Source: Bacillus atrophaeus (GTDB lineage: Bacteria; Bacillota; Bacilli; Bacillales; Bacillaceae). From it: a stretch of 64,000 nt of DNA. Location of the stretch: positions 248,001 to 312,000 of the forward strand of contig NZ_LSBB01000018.1 in assembly GCF_001584335.1 (NCBI RefSeq), in the 5' to 3' direction. The notes beneath the pieces are model-generated. The model saw only the letters and a list, made by a program, of their open reading frames with translations, was not told the DNA's origin and ran no database searches. Position 1 is the first letter of the stretch. Every line of letters begins with the position of its first letter. The position numbers and the translations under genes are program-made. Shown here in pieces: positions 45,830-57,223 of the stretch.

Positions 45830-47182
45830 ATGATAAAAAAGCTATTGATCGCGAACAGAGGAGAAATTGCTGTCAGAATCATCAGAGCCTGCAAAGAGCT
45901 CGGTATTGAGACTGTGGCTGTTTATTCAGAAGCTGATAAAGAAGCCCTGCATGTGCAAATGGCTGATGAAGCTTTTTGCATCGGGCCAAAAGCTTCAAAA
46001 GACAGCTATTTAAATGTAACCAATATCGTCAGTGTCGCTAAGCTGACCGGTACGGACGCTATTCATCCGGGATATGGATTTTTAGCTGAAAACGCGGACT
46101 TCGCCGAACTGTGCGAAGAAGTAAATGTCACGTTTGTAGGACCTAGTGCGGACGCCATTTCAAAAATGGGGACAAAAGATGTGGCAAGGGAAACAATGAA
46201 GCTTGCTGGTGTTCCGATTGTTCCCGGTTCACAAGGTATTATAAATAATGCGGAAGAAGCGGTTTCGCTTGCGGGTGAAATTGGGTATCCTGTTATTATA
46301 AAAGCAACTGCAGGCGGGGGCGGCAAAGGAATCAGGGTCGCCCGCACTGAAGAAGAGCTGATTAACGGCATCAAGATTACCCAGCAGGAAGCCGCAACGG
46401 CATTCGGGAATCCAGGTGTTTACATCGAAAAATACATAGAAGATTTCCGGCATGTTGAAATTCAGGTACTGGCCGATAACTATGGAAATACGATTCATCT
46501 GGGCGAACGTGACTGCTCTATCCAAAGACGCCTTCAGAAGCTATTGGAAGAAACCCCGTCTCCGGCGCTCGACTCCGAGATCAGGGAGCAAATGGGAGAT
46601 GCAGCTGTTAAAGCGGCAAAAGCGGTTGGATATACAGGCGCAGGCACAGTCGAATTTATCTATGATTACAGAGAACAGCGCTACTACTTCATGGAAATGA
46701 ACACGAGAATTCAAGTAGAGCACCCGGTCACTGAAATGGTGACAGGGACCGATCTGATTAAGGAACAAATTAAGGTGGCATCAGGCATAGAGCTGAGCCT
46801 CAAACAAGAAGACGTCACGTTTGACGGTTGGGCCATCGAATGCCGTATTAACGCTGAAAATCCAAGTAAAAATTTCATGCCATCAGCTGGTAAAATTAAA
46901 ATGTACCTGCCGCCGGGCGGACTCGGTGTCCGAGTGGATTCCGCGGCATACCCGGGCTACTCCATTCCTCCATACTACGACAGCATGATTGCGAAAGTCA
47001 TCACATACGGCAAGTCGAGAGATGAAGCAATTGCCCGCATGAAGCGCGCATTGAGCGAATTTGTCATAGAAGGCGTGGAAACGACGATTCCGTTCCATTT
47101 AAAACTGCTTGAACACGAAACATTTGTAAGCGGAGAGTTTAATACAAAATTTTTAGAAACATATGATGTAATGGGCTCATAA
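45830..47182 (+). CDS. accC: Biotin carboxylase of acetyl-CoA carboxylase
   Basis: 450 residues. ATP-grasp enzyme beginning [20 protein letters not shown]; Gly-rich loop [20 protein letters not shown] (about 159-178); [33 protein letters not shown]. It carboxylates biotin on AccB. Operon with accB and yqhY. Confidence 0.97.
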   Translation: MIKKLLIANRGEIAVRIIRACKELGIETVAVYSEADKEALHVQMADEAFCIGPKASKDSYLNVTNIVSVAKLTGTDAIHPGYGFLAENADFAELCEEVNVTFVGPSADAISKMGTKDVARETMKLAGVPIVPGSQGIINNAEEAVSLAGEIGYPVIIKATAGGGGKGIRVARTEEELINGIKITQQEAATAFGNPGVYIEKYIEDFRHVEIQVLADNYGNTIHLGERDCSIQRRLQKLLEETPSPALDSEIREQMGDAAVKAAKAVGYTGAGTVEFIYDYREQRYYFMEMNTRIQVEHPVTEMVTGTDLIKEQIKVASGIELSLKQEDVTFDGWAIECRINAENPSKNFMPSAGKIKMYLPPGGLGVRVDSAAYPGYSIPPYYDSMIAKVITYGKSRDEAIARMKRALSEFVIEGVETTIPFHLKLLEHETFVSGEFNTKFLETYDVMGS

Positions 47183-47202
47183 TTTTTGCGGAGGTGAAAT
47201 GA

Positions 47203-47610
47203 ATGAAAGACAACAGCTTGCTTAAAATGGATCACGACGATACACATTTGGGTAAGGTTGAGATTGCCCCGGAAGTCATTGAGGTTATTGCCGGAATCGC
47301 CGCGTCCGAGGTTGAGGGCGTCGCAGAAATGCGGGGAAACTTTGCGACCGGTGTCGTGGAACGCTTTGGTAAAATCAATCACGGCAAAGGTGTTAAAGTG
47401 GATCTGGCAGATGACGGAATCACGATTGATGTTTACTGTGTAGTCTCTTTCGGCATTTCCATCCCGAAAGTCGCTGCAGCGGTTCAGGAAAACATTCGAC
47501 AAACCTTATTAAATATGACGTCTCTTACAATCAATGAAATTAATATTCACATCGTCGGCATTCAATTTGACACAAAAGCCCAAGAAGTCGAAATCGACGA
47601 AGAAATGTAA
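47203..47610 (+). CDS. yqhY: YqhY, Asp23/Gls24-family protein
   Basis: 135 residues of the Asp23 (DUF322) family: GKVEIAPEVIEVIAGIAASE, VEGVAEMRGNF, GVKVDLADDGITIDVYCVVSFG. No signal or membrane segment. In B. subtilis yqhY is read with accBC, and loss of it perturbs acetyl-CoA carboxylase control, so a regulatory link to fatty-acid synthesis is likely. A terminator follows. Confidence 0.9.
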   Translation: MKDNSLLKMDHDDTHLGKVEIAPEVIEVIAGIAASEVEGVAEMRGNFATGVVERFGKINHGKGVKVDLADDGITIDVYCVVSFGISIPKVAAAVQENIRQTLLNMTSLTINEINIHIVGIQFDTKAQEVEIDEEM

Positions 47611-47621
47611 ATGGCTTTACT

Positions 47622-47657
47622 GAAAACCAAGGGGATGGGCGGCCCTTTGGTTTTTTT
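47622..47657 (+). terminator. Terminator of accB-accC-yqhY
   Basis: aaaaccaaggg / ccctttggtttt stem (one T-G pair), then Ts. Confidence 0.92.
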
Positions 47658-47679
47658 ACACGTTACCCAGTATTTCAAG

Positions 47680-47719
47680 CATGAAGAAAGCCGGCTCATG
47701 GCAGCCGAGTTTCTTCATG
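47680..47719. repeat. Long hairpin in the yqhY-nusB gap
   Basis: catgaagaaa / tttcttcatg pair perfectly, then after a 2x2 internal loop cggct / agccg, with a 6-base apical loop. No T run on either side, so not a simple terminator. The rest of the 263-base gap shows no gene. Confidence 0.8.
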
Positions 47720-47873
47720 TTCGTGAAATCCGAATGATAATGTAAAGGTTGATGAGAATATTCGGTAATAGGGTGAAAAACCTTGATTTCAATATGCGGA
47801 TGAGAAAAAAATATGTTATGATCTCTTTATGGCTTAACGACAAGCGGATAAAGAGGATCAAAGGAGAAAGAAA

Positions 47874-48269
47874 ATGAAAAGAAGAACAGCAAGAGAAAAA
47901 GCTTTGCAGGCACTATTTCAAATTGATGTCAGCGACATTGCACCGAATGAAGCCATTGAGCATGCGCTTGATGACCAAAAAACCGATCCGTTCTTTGAAG
48001 AACTGGTGTACGGTGTGATTGACCACCAAGTTCAGCTTGATGAGATGATTTCCAAGCATCTGGTGAATTGGAAGCTTGATCGAATTGCCAATGTGGACCG
48101 TGCGGTTTTGCGATTGGCGGTTTATGAGATGGTGTATGTAGAAGACATTCCTGTCAATGTGTCTATGAACGAAGCAATCGAGCTGGCAAAGCGTTTTGGT
48201 GATGACAAAGCAACAAAATTCGTAAACGGGGTTCTTTCTAACATTAAATCTGATATTGAACAATCATAG
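47874..48269 (+). CDS. nusB: NusB, transcription antitermination factor
   Basis: 131 residues, ATG after AAAGGAG. The all-helical NusB fold: [68 protein letters not shown]. It binds boxA RNA with NusE (S10) for rRNA transcription. 11 bases before folD. Confidence 0.95.
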   Translation: MKRRTAREKALQALFQIDVSDIAPNEAIEHALDDQKTDPFFEELVYGVIDHQVQLDEMISKHLVNWKLDRIANVDRAVLRLAVYEMVYVEDIPVNVSMNEAIELAKRFGDDKATKFVNGVLSNIKSDIEQS

Positions 48270-48280
48270 GAGGAAAGAAA

Positions 48281-49132
48281 ATGACTGCAACAATCATCGA
48301 CGGAAAAGAAACGGCAAAAGAAAAACGCGAACAACTGGCAAAAGAGGTAGAAGAGCTTAAACAGCAAGGCGTCACACCGGGCCTGGCGGTTATTCTGATC
48401 GGAGATGATCCTGCTTCTCATTCTTACGTGCGGGGAAAGAAAAAAGCCGCTGAAACAATGGGAATGAACTTTAAGCTTGATCAATTTGACAGCAGTCTTA
48501 CAGAAGCTGAACTGCTTTCTATTATTGACCGGTACAATCAAGATCCTGAATTCCACGGAATCCTTGTTCAGCTCCCGCTGCCAGATCATATTTCAGAAAA
48601 AGCGGTCATTGAGCGTATTTCTCCGGATAAGGATGTTGACGGCTTTCATCCGCTAAATGTAGGGAAGATGCTGCTTGGCGAGGATACATTTCTCCCTTGT
48701 ACGCCCCATGGGATTGTTGAACTTTTGAAGAAAACCAATATAGATCTTTCCGGTAAAGAGGTTGTTGTAGTCGGCCGAAGCAATATTGTCGGCAAACCTG
48801 TCGGACAGCTTTTGCTGAATGAAAATGCGACCGTCACATATTGCCATTCAAGAACAAAAAATATGTCCGAGCATACAAAGAAAGCGGACATCTTGGTGGT
48901 AGCAGTCGGTAAAGCCAATTTCATCACGGCGGACCAGATTAAAGAAGGCGCCATTGTGATTGATGTCGGTGTCAACCGATTGGAAAGCGGCAAGCTTTGC
49001 GGAGATGTGGCGTTTGACGAGGCAAAGGAAAAAGCGTCCTTTATTACGCCTGTTCCCGGCGGAGTCGGTCCGATGACCATTACGATGCTTGCGCATAATA
49101 CTGTAAAATCTGCGAAACGTACGTTATCATAG
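48281..49132 (+). CDS. folD: FolD, methylenetetrahydrofolate dehydrogenase/cyclohydrolase
   Basis: 283 residues. Catalytic Lys in [14 protein letters not shown] (about 53-55), [31 protein letters not shown] fold [19 protein letters not shown], and C-terminal [19 protein letters not shown]. It interconverts methylene-, methenyl- and 10-formyl-THF. Read with nusB. Confidence 0.96.
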   Translation: MTATIIDGKETAKEKREQLAKEVEELKQQGVTPGLAVILIGDDPASHSYVRGKKKAAETMGMNFKLDQFDSSLTEAELLSIIDRYNQDPEFHGILVQLPLPDHISEKAVIERISPDKDVDGFHPLNVGKMLLGEDTFLPCTPHGIVELLKKTNIDLSGKEVVVVGRSNIVGKPVGQLLLNENATVTYCHSRTKNMSEHTKKADILVVAVGKANFITADQIKEGAIVIDVGVNRLESGKLCGDVAFDEAKEKASFITPVPGGVGPMTITMLAHNTVKSAKRTLS

Positions 49133-49152
49133 ATAACTGGAGAGAGTCATTT

Positions 49153-49183
49153 GCCGGCGGGCTGTTTTTTGACAGCCTGCCGG
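49153..49183. repeat. Hairpin after folD
   Basis: ccggcgggctgt / acagcctgccgg (one G-T pair) with a T6G loop; no T run follows. Confidence 0.7.
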
Positions 49184-49200
49184 GATGAACTTAGCACCTT

Positions 49201-49241
49201 ACCCGCTTCTAAGGCTTGCTGCCCAAAAGCGGGTTTTCTTT
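49201..49241 (+). terminator. Probable terminator between folD and xseA
   Basis: acccgctt / aagcgggt stem with an inner ggc/gcc helix, then TTTCTTT. Confidence 0.7.
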
Positions 49242-49286
49242 AGTTGTGGTGAGTAAGATGTTACTGAAACGAGAGGAGTTCGAAAC

Positions 49287-50633
49287 ATGAGTGAAGCAGC
49301 GTATGTAACCGTCTCGGCGCTGACAAAGTATATAAAGCGAAAATTCGATGTCGATCCTCATCTTGAAGATATTTGGATTAAAGGGGAACTATCGAACGTT
49401 AAAATACATACAAGAGGCCATATTTATTTTACTTTAAAAGACGAAAACGCCCGGATGCAGTCCGTGATGTTTGCTCGGCAAAGCGCGCGCCTTCCCTTCA
49501 AGCCGGAAAGCGGAATGAAGGTATTGGTCAGAGGCGGCATTTCAGTTTACGAGCCGAGCGGAAATTATCAGCTATATGCAAAAGAAATGCAGCCGGACGG
49601 GGTTGGGGCGCTGTATTTGGCTTATGAAGAACTAAAGAAAAAGCTTGCCAATGAAGGCTTATTTGATGAACGGCACAAAAAAACAATCCCCGCTTTTCCA
49701 GCCACGATCGGGGTTGTGACATCTCCGACGGGTGCAGCCGTCAGAGACGTTATAACAACTCTTAAAAGAAGATATCCCCTTGTGAAAATCATTGTCCTTC
49801 CAGCGCTCGTTCAGGGCGAAAACGCGAGCCGATCAATAGTAAAGCGCATTGAAGAGGCGAATGAAAAACAGATGTGCGACGTGTTAATTGTCGGCAGAGG
49901 CGGCGGTTCGATCGAGGAACTGTGGGCCTTTAATGAAGAAATCGTAGCCCGCTCGATTTTTTCTTCAAGAATACCGATTATTTCGGCGGTCGGGCATGAA
50001 ACCGATTTTACTATCAGCGATTTTGTGGCGGATATAAGAGCTGCCACACCGACCGGAGCGGCTGAAATCGCCGTACCGCATACAACGGACTTAATCGAAC
50101 GCATCAAAACAGCGGAAGTCAGAATCACTCGAGCGATGCAGCAGCATATCAGCCAGAAAAAAGAACGCATTCAAACGCTTCAATCTTCATATGCGTTCCG
50201 ATTCCCGAAACGTCTGTATGCTCAAAAAGAACAGCAGTTTGACCTTGCATACCAGCAATTTCAGACACAGCTGACCTCTCTTTTTGAGCGGAAAAACAGA
50301 CAGCTGGAACGTGAAACTTACCGGCTGGCGGCTCTGCATCCTCATGAACAGCTTAAACAAGCCAGAAAAAGACATGAGGACCGGACCAATCAACTGACAA
50401 GAAGCATGAATATCCAAATAAAGCAGCTTCATTCGCAGTTTCAAACGGTTCTTGGTAAACTGAATGCATTAAGCCCGCTTCAGGTAATGGAAAGAGGATA
50501 CAGCCTTGCTTATAAAGAAGATGAGCTCATAAAAAGCATCAGCCAGGTTGAAGAAAATGATCAGCTTGAAGTGAAACTGAAGGACGGCGTGTTGACATGT
50601 GAAGTACTGGAAAGGAGAGGCGAAGCAAAATGA
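49287..50633 (+). CDS. xseA: Exodeoxyribonuclease VII large subunit
   Basis: 448 residues. N-terminal OB fold ([20 protein letters not shown]), catalytic domain with [20 protein letters not shown] and [16 protein letters not shown], then [20 protein letters not shown], and a long coiled coil (about 285-400). Degrades single-stranded DNA with XseB. Overlaps xseB by 4 bases. Confidence 0.96.
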   Translation: MSEAAYVTVSALTKYIKRKFDVDPHLEDIWIKGELSNVKIHTRGHIYFTLKDENARMQSVMFARQSARLPFKPESGMKVLVRGGISVYEPSGNYQLYAKEMQPDGVGALYLAYEELKKKLANEGLFDERHKKTIPAFPATIGVVTSPTGAAVRDVITTLKRRYPLVKIIVLPALVQGENASRSIVKRIEEANEKQMCDVLIVGRGGGSIEELWAFNEEIVARSIFSSRIPIISAVGHETDFTISDFVADIRAATPTGAAEIAVPHTTDLIERIKTAEVRITRAMQQHISQKKERIQTLQSSYAFRFPKRLYAQKEQQFDLAYQQFQTQLTSLFERKNRQLERETYRLAALHPHEQLKQARKRHEDRTNQLTRSMNIQIKQLHSQFQTVLGKLNALSPLQVMERGYSLAYKEDELIKSISQVEENDQLEVKLKDGVLTCEVLERRGEAK

Positions 50634-50884
50634 CAGAAAAGAAAAAAGATGAAAATATCACATTTGAAGAGGCAATGAAAGGGCTGGAGGGCATTGTCGC
50701 AAAGCTTGAAGAAGGAGATGTGCCCTTAGAGCAGGCGATCACTTATTTTCAAGAAGGCATGGCTCTTTCAAAAACGTGCCATGAAAAGCTGCAAAAAGTA
50801 GAAAAACAAATGGATTTTATTTTAAAAGAAGATGGAGAATTGGCACCTTTCAGCGTTCAGGAGGAAGACGAAGGTGGCAAATAA
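50630..50884 (+). CDS. xseB: Exodeoxyribonuclease VII small subunit
   Basis: 84 residues. [20 protein letters not shown] and [20 protein letters not shown] are the family helices. Coupled to xseA upstream and overlapping ispA downstream by 11 bases. Confidence 0.95.
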   Translation: MTEKKKDENITFEEAMKGLEGIVAKLEEGDVPLEQAITYFQEGMALSKTCHEKLQKVEKQMDFILKEDGELAPFSVQEEDEGGK

Positions 50885-51764
50885 ATTTGAACAATTTTTA
50901 GCGGAACGCAAAAATGTCATCGAACAGCAACTTTCCGTGTACACTGAACGTCTAAATATGCCGGACTCGCTAAAAAAATCAATGCTTTATTCCCTCGAAG
51001 CAGGAGGAAAGCGGCTCCGTCCGGTGGTTGTATTAGCCGTATTGCATGCATACGGAAAAAGTGAAAAGGATGGCATTCCGGTCGGCTGCGCCGTCGAAAT
51101 GATTCATACATATTCCTTAATCCATGATGATCTTCCATGTATGGATGACGATGATTTGCGCAGAGGAAAACCGACAAATCATAAAGTGTTCGGAGAAGCA
51201 ACGGCTGTATTGGCGGGAGACGGGCTGCTTACAGAAAGCTTTAAGCTGATTACCTCACACGTATCAGAAGACGTCTCTGCCGATAAACGGCTCCGTCTTG
51301 TGAATGAATTGATTTCCGCAGCCGGCACTGAAGGAATGGTTGGCGGACAAATCGCCGATATGGAAGCTGAAAGCAAGTCAGTTTCACTTGAAGAACTGGA
51401 ATCCATTCATGAACGAAAAACGGCTAAACTGCTTGCATTTTCTGTCATGGCAGGTGCGATTTTGGCCGATGCGCCGGAGAATGAAATTGAAACCCTGCGC
51501 GCCTTCAGCAGCCATATCGGCATCGGCTTTCAAATACGGGATGACATCTTGGATCTGGAAGGCAATGAAGAAAAAATCGGAAAACGCGTCGGTTCAGATA
51601 CGACGAACGACAAATCGACCTATCCGTCATTGCTTTCATTAGATGGCGCCAAAAACAAGCTTGCCGATCACATGAAAGCGGCTAAGGATCTTATTAGCGG
51701 ACTCTCTCTGCAAAAAGAGCTTTTGTATGATCTCTGTGATTTAATTGCCGCAAGAGACCATTAA
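50874..51764 (+). CDS. ispA: IspA, farnesyl diphosphate synthase (trans-isoprenyl)
   Basis: 296 residues from GTG 50874, 9 bases after GGAGG in xseB. First Asp-rich motif [20 protein letters not shown] (about 85-104), second [17 protein letters not shown] near the N-terminus binds pyrophosphate. Makes C15 prenyl diphosphate for quinones and carriers. Upstream of dxs in the same direction: isoprenoid genes are clustered. Confidence 0.95.
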   Translation: MANKFEQFLAERKNVIEQQLSVYTERLNMPDSLKKSMLYSLEAGGKRLRPVVVLAVLHAYGKSEKDGIPVGCAVEMIHTYSLIHDDLPCMDDDDLRRGKPTNHKVFGEATAVLAGDGLLTESFKLITSHVSEDVSADKRLRLVNELISAAGTEGMVGGQIADMEAESKSVSLEELESIHERKTAKLLAFSVMAGAILADAPENEIETLRAFSSHIGIGFQIRDDILDLEGNEEKIGKRVGSDTTNDKSTYPSLLSLDGAKNKLADHMKAAKDLISGLSLQKELLYDLCDLIAARDH

Positions 51765-51971
51765 AACCATCCGTATTTGAAGGGATTATGGCTGATATGG
51801 TAAAATGTAAGCAGTTTCGATCACATCCAGAATTGGCCTGCGGGCGAAGTTAAAAAAAGAAGAGCAGCTTTTTTGTCTTTTTTTATGCCGCTAAAAGTTT
51901 GCGTTCAGGCATTTAAGGCAAAAGACATGATATATTTGCAGAAATTCATGCTGAAAGTGAGTTGATCCGTT

Positions 51972-53873
51972 TTGGATCTTTTATCAATACAGGACCCATC
52001 ATTTTTAAAAAACATGACCAATGTTGAATTAGAGAAATTAAGTGATGACATCCGCCGCTTTTTAATTACGTCATTATCGGCTTCAGGCGGACACATCGGG
52101 CCGAATTTAGGAGTTGTCGAACTTACAATCGCTTTGCACAAGGAATTCGACAGCCCGAAAGATAAATTTTTATGGGATGTCGGACACCAGTCTTATGTCC
52201 ATAAACTGTTAACCGGGCGGGGAAAAGAATTTGAAACGCTGCGCCAGTACAAAGGGCTTTGCGGCTTCCCGAAACGAAGTGAAAGCGAGCATGACGTTTG
52301 GGAAACCGGACACAGCTCAACTTCTTTATCCGGCGCAATGGGAATGGCAGCCGCACGTGATATTAAGGGATCAGATGAATACATCATCCCGATTATCGGA
52401 GACGGGGCGCTGACCGGGGGGATGGCTCTTGAAGCGTTGAACCATATCGGACATGAGAAAAAAGATATGATTGTGATATTAAACGATAACGAAATGAGCA
52501 TCGCTCCGAATGTCGGCGCCATTCATTCCATGCTTGGACGCCTTCGTACAGCAGGCAAATACCAATGGGTTAAGGATGAGCTTGAATATATGTTTAAGCG
52601 GATTCCTGCAGTTGGCGGTAAGCTTGCCGCTACAGCGGAACGGATTAAAGACAGTCTGAAGTATATGCTCGTCTCCGGCATGTTTTTTGAGGAGCTGGGA
52701 TTTACGTACTTAGGACCGGTTGACGGACATTCCTATACTGAGCTATTTGAGAACCTTCAATACGCCAAGAAAACAAAAGGGCCCGTTCTTTTGCATGTGA
52801 TCACCAAAAAAGGAAAAGGATACAAGCCTGCTGAAACGGACACTGTCGGTACGTGGCATGGCACAGGCCCTTATAAAATCAATACAGGGGACTTTCTCAA
52901 ACCGAAAGCGGCTGCACCTTCTTGGAGCGGGCTTGTCAGCGGCACGGTTCAGGAGCTTGCTCGAAACGATGAAAGAATCGTTGCCATTACGCCGGCCATG
53001 CCGGTCGGTTCGAAGCTGGAAGGCTTTGCGAAAGAATTCCCTGAACGTATGTTTGACGTAGGGATCGCCGAACAGCACGCCGCAACTATGGCAGCTGCTA
53101 TGGCTTTACAAGGAATGAAACCGTTCCTTGCCATTTATTCGACATTCCTGCAGCGTGCGTATGACCAGGTCGTTCATGACATTTGCCGCCAGAACGCAAA
53201 TGTCTTTATCGGAATAGACCGAGCCGGATTAGTCGGGGCAGACGGAGAAACGCACCAAGGTGTATTTGATATCGCCTTTATGCGCCACATCCCGAATATA
53301 GTCTTGATGATGCCGAAAGATGAAAACGAAGGACGGCATATGGTTCAGACAGCGATCAGCTACGATGACGGTCCGATTGCCATGCGGTTCCCGCGCGGAA
53401 ACGGGCTTGGCGTGAAGATGGATGAAAAACTTCAGACCATTCCGATCGGCTCATGGGAAGTGTTGCGTCCGGGAACTGACGCGGTCATCCTGACGTTTGG
53501 AACAACCATTGAAATGGCTCTTGAAGCAGCGGAAGAACTGCAAAAAGAAGGCCGTTCGGTACGTGTTGTCAACGCTCGTTTTATTAAGCCGATTGATAAA
53601 AAAATGATGAAGGATATTATCGGGGAAGGCCTTCCGATTTTAACCATTGAAGAAGCGGTCTTAGAAGGCGGATTCGGCAGCTCTATTTTGGAATTCGCTC
53701 AGGAACAGGGGATGTACCATACCCCGATCGACCGTATGGGTATACCGGATCAATTTATTGAACACGGCAGCGTCACAGCGCTTCTTGAAGAAATCGGCCT
53801 GACAAAACAGCAGGCGGCAAACCGTCTCAGATTATTGACACCGAGAAAGACGCATAAAGGAATTGGATCATGA
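51972..53873 (+). CDS. dxs: 1-deoxy-D-xylulose-5-phosphate synthase
   Basis: 633 residues, TTG start ([15 protein letters not shown]) at 51972 with AAGTGAG about 14 bases ahead, a weak site. Thiamine-diphosphate motif [18 protein letters not shown] to LNDN (about 145-180); HGPGH-type [16 protein letters not shown]; transketolase core [30 protein letters not shown]. First enzyme of the MEP isoprenoid pathway. The 207-base gap after ispA shows only T-rich sequence and no gene. Overlaps yqxC by 4 bases. Confidence 0.96.
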   Translation: MDLLSIQDPSFLKNMTNVELEKLSDDIRRFLITSLSASGGHIGPNLGVVELTIALHKEFDSPKDKFLWDVGHQSYVHKLLTGRGKEFETLRQYKGLCGFPKRSESEHDVWETGHSSTSLSGAMGMAAARDIKGSDEYIIPIIGDGALTGGMALEALNHIGHEKKDMIVILNDNEMSIAPNVGAIHSMLGRLRTAGKYQWVKDELEYMFKRIPAVGGKLAATAERIKDSLKYMLVSGMFFEELGFTYLGPVDGHSYTELFENLQYAKKTKGPVLLHVITKKGKGYKPAETDTVGTWHGTGPYKINTGDFLKPKAAAPSWSGLVSGTVQELARNDERIVAITPAMPVGSKLEGFAKEFPERMFDVGIAEQHAATMAAAMALQGMKPFLAIYSTFLQRAYDQVVHDICRQNANVFIGIDRAGLVGADGETHQGVFDIAFMRHIPNIVLMMPKDENEGRHMVQTAISYDDGPIAMRFPRGNGLGVKMDEKLQTIPIGSWEVLRPGTDAVILTFGTTIEMALEAAEELQKEGRSVRVVNARFIKPIDKKMMKDIIGEGLPILTIEEAVLEGGFGSSILEFAQEQGMYHTPIDRMGIPDQFIEHGSVTALLEEIGLTKQQAANRLRLLTPRKTHKGIGS

Positions 53874-54715
53874 CAGCAAAGAAAGAACGATTAGATGTGT
53901 TATTAGTTGAAAGAGGGTTAATGGAAACGCGTGAAAAAGCAAAACGGGCCATTATGGCCGGCATCGTGTATTCCAATGAAAATCGACTGGACAAACCCGG
54001 TGAAAAAATTGAACGCGACCTTCCGTTAACCGTAAAAGGCAATCCGCTGAAATATGTGAGCAGAGGCGGCTTAAAACTCGAAAAAGCGTTGCAGGAATTT
54101 CCTGTTTCCGTTGAAGGCAAGATAATGATTGATGTCGGCTCCTCAACCGGAGGCTTTACAGACTGCGCTCTTCAAAACGGAGCCAAACAATCGTATGCGG
54201 TTGATGTAGGCTACAATCAGCTTGCATGGAAACTTCGGCAGGATGAACGGGTCGTTGTTATGGAACGCACCAATTTCCGATACGCAACCGCCGCTGACTT
54301 TACAAAAGGACTGCCGGAATTCGCCACAATTGATGTTTCTTTTATCTCATTGCGGCTGATTCTCCCTGTGTTAAAAACCTTGCTTGTATCAGGAAGCGAT
54401 TGTATCGCGCTTGTTAAGCCGCAGTTTGAAGCGGGACGGGAATCTGTAGGAAAAAAAGGCATCGTCCGAGACCCAAAGGTGCATATGGAAGTGCTTCAGC
54501 GCATGGTCCGGTTTGCAGCGGCTGAGGGCTATGTGTGCAAAGGCCTGTCATTTTCACCAATTACCGGAGGAGACGGGAACATTGAATTCCTTCTTCACCT
54601 GTATTGGGACGGAGATGGACAAGACGGGATTGAGCTGTCAGAGGAAGCGATCGGCCTGACTGTGAGTGAGGCACATAAAACGTTAAAAGAAAAAAAAGCA
54701 GAAGTTCCGGAATAA
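53870..54715 (+). CDS. yqxC: YqxC, TlyA-family rRNA methyltransferase
   Basis: 281 residues. N-terminal S4 RNA-binding domain (about 5-65; [20 protein letters not shown]), then an FtsJ-like SAM domain with [20 protein letters not shown] (about 84-103), DVSFISL and [11 protein letters not shown]. TlyA proteins methylate 2'-O positions of rRNA; the old label is hemolysin A. Its stop codon is within the following terminator stem. Confidence 0.9.
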   Translation: MTAKKERLDVLLVERGLMETREKAKRAIMAGIVYSNENRLDKPGEKIERDLPLTVKGNPLKYVSRGGLKLEKALQEFPVSVEGKIMIDVGSSTGGFTDCALQNGAKQSYAVDVGYNQLAWKLRQDERVVVMERTNFRYATAADFTKGLPEFATIDVSFISLRLILPVLKTLLVSGSDCIALVKPQFEAGRESVGKKGIVRDPKVHMEVLQRMVRFAAAEGYVCKGLSFSPITGGDGNIEFLLHLYWDGDGQDGIELSEEAIGLTVSEAHKTLKEKKAEVPE

Positions 54716-54738
54716 TAGTGCGCTATTATTCCTTTTTT
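54709..54738 (+). terminator. Terminator overlapping the yqxC stop
   Basis: Perfect 10-base stem ggaataatag / ctattattcc, TGCG loop, six Ts. The left arm contains the yqxC stop codon. Confidence 0.92.
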
Positions 54739-54813
54739 CTGCATTCGTGTACTTTTTTTAAGGAATCATATAACATAGAATGAACAGAAAAGCTGTAAAA
54801 CTGAGGTGCTTAC

Positions 54814-55263
54814 ATGAATAAAGGCCAGAGGCATATTAAGATCAGAGAGATCATTACCAGCAATGAAATTGAAACACAGGATGAACTAGTCGACATCCTT
54901 AAGCAAGACGGGTACAAGGTAACGCAGGCGACCGTTTCCCGCGATATAAAAGAACTTCATCTTGTAAAGGTGCCGACGAATAACGGTTCCTATAAATACA
55001 GTCTTCCGGCTGACCAGCGTTTCAATCCGCTTTCCAAGCTGAAACGGTCGCTGATGGACGCCTTCGTTAAAATTGATTCTGCGAGCCATATGATTGTGCT
55101 CAAAACAATGCCGGGCAATGCGCAGGCAATCGGCGCGCTGATGGACAACTTGGATTGGGATGAAATCATGGGCACCATTTGCGGAGACGACACCATATTA
55201 ATCATTTGCCGGACGCCTGATGATACCGACGGCGTAAAAAGCCGCCTGTTGGAGCTTCTGTAG
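54814..55263 (+). CDS. ahrC: AhrC/ArgR, arginine-dependent regulator
   Basis: 149 residues. N-terminal winged helix (about 1-65; [33 protein letters not shown]) and C-terminal hexamer/arginine-binding domain with [20 protein letters not shown] and [14 protein letters not shown]. Represses arginine synthesis and activates catabolism. 34 bases before recN. Confidence 0.96.
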   Translation: MNKGQRHIKIREIITSNEIETQDELVDILKQDGYKVTQATVSRDIKELHLVKVPTNNGSYKYSLPADQRFNPLSKLKRSLMDAFVKIDSASHMIVLKTMPGNAQAIGALMDNLDWDEIMGTICGDDTILIICRTPDDTDGVKSRLLELL

Positions 55264-55297
55264 CGTAAATTTATAATGATAAGAGGTGTAATGCTGT

Positions 55298-57028
55298 TTG
55301 TTAGCTGAACTATCAATAAAAAACTTTGCCATTATAGAAGAATTGACGGTTTCTTTTGAACGGGGGCTGACTGTATTAACGGGAGAAACCGGTGCCGGTA
55401 AATCCATTATTATTGATGCCATTTCTCTTCTTGTCGGAGGCCGTGGATCGTCTGAATTTGTCAGGTACGGCGAAACGAAAGCTGAACTTGAAGGGCTGTT
55501 TCTTTTAGAAAGCGGACATCCTGTTTTTGAGGTGTGCCATGAACAGGGGATTGATGTATCAGATGATATGATTGTGTTGAGGCGTGATATAAATTCCAGC
55601 GGAAAAAGCGTGTGCCGCGTCAATGGTAAGCTTGTTACAATTGCAGCGCTAAGGGAAATCGGCAGGCTCTTATTAGATATCCACGGGCAGCACGATAATC
55701 AGCTGCTGATGGAAGACGATAAGCATCTTCAGCTGTTGGACAAGTTTGCCGGAGAAGAGGCTGACAGCGCGCTCCATGCTTATCGGGAAGGTTATCAGCG
55801 TTACATGAAGGTACTGAAAAAACTTAGGCAGCTGTCTGAAAGCGAGCAGGAAATGGCCCATCGGCTGGATTTAATTCAATTCCAGCTGGATGAAATTGAA
55901 TCAGCGGGTCTGGAACTGAATGAAGACGATATTCTGCAAGAGGAACGCCTGCAAATTTCAAACTTCGAAAAGATTTATGAGGCGCTGCAAAATGCTTATA
56001 ACGCGCTTCGAAATGAGCAGGGCGGATTGGACTGGGTCGGCATGGCGTCAAGCCAGCTTGACGATATATCTGACATCAATGAACCGCTGCAAAAACTTTC
56101 AGAAAGTGTTTCTAACTCCTATTATCTGCTTGAAGATTCTACATTTCAAATGAGAAACATGCTGGATGAGCTTGAGTACGATCCGGAGCGTTTGAATTTT
56201 ATTGAAACCCGCTTAAATGAGATCAAGCAGTTGAAACGTAAATACGGCGCTACTGTAGAAGACATTTTGGAATACGCTTCAAAAATTGAAGAAGAGATTG
56301 ACCAAATCCAAAACAGAGACAGCCACCTTCAAACGCTTAAGCAGGAGCTGGATTCTGTCGGTAAAGATGTGGCGGTAGAAGCGGCAAACGTCTCAAAAAT
56401 CAGAAAAGCGTGGGCGAAAAAGCTGGCTGTTCAAATTCAGCAGGAGCTGAAAAGCCTTTATATGGAGAAGTCGACATTTGATACAGAATTTCTTATCAGG
56501 ACGGCATCGCGCAATGAAGAAGCTCCGATTGTAAACGGACAGCCGGTCCAACTGACTGATCAAGGAATAGATATGGTGAAGTTTCTGATCTCGACCAATA
56601 CGGGCGAACCGCTAAAACCGCTTTCTAAAGTTGCATCTGGCGGAGAGTTGTCGAGGGTGATGCTTGCGTTGAAAAGCATCTTTTCCTCACAGCAGGATGT
56701 AACGTCAATCATCTTTGACGAAGTCGATACAGGAGTGAGCGGAAGAGTCGCTCAGGCGATCGCTGAAAAGATTCATAAGGTATCAATGGGATCACAAGTG
56801 CTTTGCATCACCCATCTGCCTCAGGTCGCCGCTATGGCGGATACCCATCTTTTAATTGCCAAAGAATCAAAAGACGGAAGAACAACGACTCATGTCACTC
56901 CGCTGTCAAAGCAGGAAAAGGTGGCGGAAATCGGCAGGATGATTGCCGGAGTCGAGGTGACCGATCTGACGAAACGGCATGCGAAAGAACTTTTAAAACA
57001 AGCCAATCAGGTGAAAACGACAGGATAA
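55298..57028 (+). CDS. recN: DNA repair protein RecN
   Basis: 576 residues from TTG 55298, after AGAGGTG. SMC-like ATPase: Walker A LTGETGAGKSIIIDAI (about 29-44), long coiled-coil arms (about 150-370), signature VASGGELSRVMLALK and Walker B SIIFDEVDTGVSG. First responder at double-strand breaks. Followed by a terminator. Confidence 0.96.
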   Translation: MLAELSIKNFAIIEELTVSFERGLTVLTGETGAGKSIIIDAISLLVGGRGSSEFVRYGETKAELEGLFLLESGHPVFEVCHEQGIDVSDDMIVLRRDINSSGKSVCRVNGKLVTIAALREIGRLLLDIHGQHDNQLLMEDDKHLQLLDKFAGEEADSALHAYREGYQRYMKVLKKLRQLSESEQEMAHRLDLIQFQLDEIESAGLELNEDDILQEERLQISNFEKIYEALQNAYNALRNEQGGLDWVGMASSQLDDISDINEPLQKLSESVSNSYYLLEDSTFQMRNMLDELEYDPERLNFIETRLNEIKQLKRKYGATVEDILEYASKIEEEIDQIQNRDSHLQTLKQELDSVGKDVAVEAANVSKIRKAWAKKLAVQIQQELKSLYMEKSTFDTEFLIRTASRNEEAPIVNGQPVQLTDQGIDMVKFLISTNTGEPLKPLSKVASGGELSRVMLALKSIFSSQQDVTSIIFDEVDTGVSGRVAQAIAEKIHKVSMGSQVLCITHLPQVAAMADTHLLIAKESKDGRTTTHVTPLSKQEKVAEIGRMIAGVEVTDLTKRHAKELLKQANQVKTTG

Positions 57029-57058
57029 GCTGCTCTTTTACGGGCAGCTTATTTTTTT
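57027..57058 (+). terminator. Terminator after recN
   Basis: aagctgc / gcagctt stem, then A and seven Ts. Confidence 0.88.
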
Positions 57059-57223
57059 ATGGCATTTTTAGCGCAGGACATCCATTCCTTTATCAGTTTA
57101 TCCAATGTTTTTCTTTATATGCCAGTTATAAATCAAGGCTGAGAAGGCAAAAGTAATGATGTAGCAGCAATTCAATAAAGAAAGAATGGTGTGGGATAGG
57201 AGCGAGGAGAGTGAAGTAAATAA

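Noticed and set aside
48646..49080. Long open frame on the minus strand inside folD
   Set aside because: No ribosome site, no recognisable protein; folD on the plus strand is complete and conserved, so this is a by-product of codon bias.
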